A stretch of 13,704 nt of DNA from JAYZVT01 sp050248375 (GTDB lineage: Bacteria > Pseudomonadota > Alphaproteobacteria > Rhizobiales > Methyloligellaceae): the NCBI GenBank assembly GCA_050248375.1, contig JBFWSL010000068.1, forward strand, positions 1 through 13,704, written 5' to 3'. The translations under genes were made by a program, and so were the position numbers. The notes under the pieces are model-generated. The model was not told the DNA's origin. It made no database searches and saw only the letters and a list, made by a program, of their open reading frames with translations. This document shows, one piece after another, positions 12,421 through 13,704 of the stretch (its first letter is position 1; each line of letters begins with the position of its first letter).

Positions 12421-13230
12421 CTATTGCTGAGACTGGGCCGCGCCGACTTCGACATGAACGTCCAGTGATTCTTCCCCGCCACCGCGGCGCATCCCTTTTA
12501 CCGGAGCGGCATAGGTGTAGTCGAGACCGCAAGCGACGCGAACATAATGCGGATCGGGGGATATCCCGTTGGAAATGTCGAATCCGACCCAGCCGAGGTG
12601 CTCGACATAGGCCTCGGCCCAGGCGTGCTGGGCCTCCTGGGGCTCGCCCTCGGTGGCCCAGAGATAACCCGAGACGTAACGCGCCGGATAACCGAGGCTG
12701 CGGGTGGCCGCGAGGAAGACATGGGTATGGTCCTGGCAAACCCCCGCCCCGCGAGCCAGGGCCTCCGCGGCCGTGGTGGAGCTGTGGGTCTCGCCCAGGC
12801 GGTATTCGACCTTGTCGCGGATGATCTTCATGAGATGGTGGAGCCGGGCAACGTCGGTGTCGCCCGCGGCCTTGCGGGCCATGGCCATAATCGCCTTGTC
12901 GGCAACCGTCATGGGCGTCGGGCGCAGGTAGAGCGCCGGAGGCGCGGTTTCCGCCGTCCCGGCCACCACCCCGGCCTTGTCGAAGGTCTCCACCTCGCCC
13001 GTCACCTCGATCACAACCTCGCGGTGGCGGCCGGTCACGGAAATGAGATGGACGTGGTTGCCGAAGCCGTCGACATACCGCGCGGCCACATCAATCCCCG
13101 GCGCATCGATGCGCCAGTTGACCACCCGCTGGCCGCCGCAGGGGGCCGGTGTCAGGCGCAGACGCTGGACCGAGTAGGTGGCGTCGTCGCCGTAGCTGTA
13201 GACGGTGCGGTGGCGAATGGCGATCTGCAT
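12421..13230 (-). CDS. transglutaminase-like cysteine protease family protein
   Basis: The 269-residue protein has an N-terminal beta-rich region (about 1-100, beginning MQIAIRHRTVYSYG) typical of bacterial transglutaminase-like proteins. The papain-like catalytic core follows, with Cys165 in GAGVCQDHTH, His202 in AQHAWAEAYV and Asp218 in VGFDISNG. All three catalytic residues are present, so it is probably an active peptidase or amidase. No signal peptide or membrane segment is seen, so it is likely cytoplasmic. It lies between the alpha-E gene (20 bp upstream) and anbu (30 bp downstream) in one transcription unit, the arrangement known for Anbu loci. Its substrate may be a peptide made by the linked ATP-grasp system. 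Confidence 0.94.
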   Translation of the reverse strand: MQIAIRHRTVYSYGDDATYSVQRLRLTPAPCGGQRVVNWRIDAPGIDVAARYVDGFGNHVHLISVTGRHREVVIEVTGEVETFDKAGVVAGTAETAPPALYLRPTPMTVADKAIMAMARKAAGDTDVARLHHLMKIIRDKVEYRLGETHSSTTAAEALARGAGVCQDHTHVFLAATRSLGYPARYVSGYLWATEGEPQEAQHAWAEAYVEHLGWVGFDISNGISPDPHYVRVACGLDYTYAAPVKGMRRGGGEESLDVHVEVGAAQSQQ

Positions 13231-13250
13231 GAAGACTCAGTCGAATCCGG

Positions 13251-13704
13251 TCATTCGTGGAAGTTATAGGCCTGCGAGATTTCCTCGGCCAGCCGGTTGT
13301 TGCATACGATGAAATCGACAAGAAACTCGTGCAGGCCATTCTGGAAAATGCTGTCGATGGAGCCTTCGTGCAGCTTGCGGGCCACCTCTTCCGCCAGTTC
13401 GTGGCAAGGATGCCGGCTGCCGTAGGCCTGGGCAAGGCTTTCAAGGTTCTGCAGGACCTGCAGGTAACAGAAGGCAAGGGAACGCGGCATGGCCTTGCAC
13501 AGGATCAGGAACTCCGCGATGCGCCACGGGCGGTAGGGCTCGCGGTACATCCAGCTGTAGGAGCGGTGCGCCGATACAGAACGCAGGATCGTTGTCCACT
13601 GGTAGTTGTCGACGCCGCCGCCGACGCCCTGCTGCTCGGGGAGCAGTATGTAGTACTTCACATCGAGGATGCGGGCGGTGTTGTCGGCGCGTTCGATGAA
13701 GGCG
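13251..13704 (-). CDS. alpha-E domain protein (DUF403), partial at window edge
   Basis: The visible C-terminal part (about 150 residues) is rich in alpha helix. It begins AFIERADNTARILDV and continues with YYILLPEQQGVGGG, WTTILRSVSAHRSY, YREPYRPWRIAEFLI and PRSLAFC, as in DUF403/alpha-E proteins. The IERADNTAR motif normally lies some 15-20 residues from the N-terminus, so only a short 5' part is missing beyond 13704. A GTG at 13661 lies inside the conserved region and is not the start. Alpha-E genes accompany transglutaminase-like, circularly permuted ATP-grasp and Anbu genes; the ATP-grasp gene is expected just outside the right edge. Confidence 0.92.
   Translation of the reverse strand, partial: AFIERADNTARILDVKYYILLPEQQGVGGGVDNYQWTTILRSVSAHRSYSWMYREPYRPWRIAEFLILCKAMPRSLAFCYLQVLQNLESLAQAYGSRHPCHELAEEVARKLHEGSIDSIFQNGLHEFLVDFIVCNNRLAEEISQAYNFHE

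Overview
The window is high-GC bacterial DNA, most likely from an alphaproteobacterium. This is inferred from the Anbu / transglutaminase-like / alpha-E operon, the GC-rich third codon positions, and the gene repertoire; no rRNA or species marker is present. It falls into three blocks.

Block 1 (127-3063) is a compact candidate mobile element. Two 26-bp inverted repeats with 24 of 26 matches (127-152 and 3038-3063) enclose four genes in two convergent pairs: a DinD-type protein facing an IS1-like DDE transposase, and a coiled-coil/winged-helix protein facing a small Lys/Arg-rich protein. Both pairs overlap by 4 bp at their stop codons (CTAA and CTAG). A 317-bp spacer between the pairs carries the transposase promoter, a perfect 12-bp-stem hairpin and a chain of tiny ORFs whose last member overlaps the next gene as ATGA. 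No target-site duplication was found.

Block 2 (3229-10750) starts with an intact tRNA-Val(CAC) and ends with a degenerate copy of the 3' half of a tRNA-Val in the same orientation. The 13-bp sequence GTACCGCCCACCA is repeated at the two ends. Between them lies one minus-strand regulon: GntR/HutC regulator, Tat-exported substrate-binding protein, sulfoacetaldehyde-acetyltransferase-like ThDP enzyme, GMC alcohol dehydrogenase, ABC ATPase and ABC permease. The genes are tightly packed, with overlaps of 4 and 8 bp and a 13-bp gap. The simplest reading is a catabolic islet: a small solute is imported by a TauABC/SsuABC-type transporter, oxidised by the flavoprotein to an aldehyde, and processed by the ThDP enzyme. 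A sulfonated C2 alcohol such as isethionate is a reasonable but unproven substrate. No integrase is present, so the islet would be a relic or was mobilised in trans.

Block 3 (10867-13704, minus strand) looks like host backbone. It holds an alpha-E (DUF403) gene cut by the window end, a transglutaminase-like protease gene, the proteasome-like peptidase Anbu, and a DUF72 gene, arranged as one transcription unit. The first three are a known conserved neighbourhood; the usual ATP-grasp partner would lie beyond the right edge.
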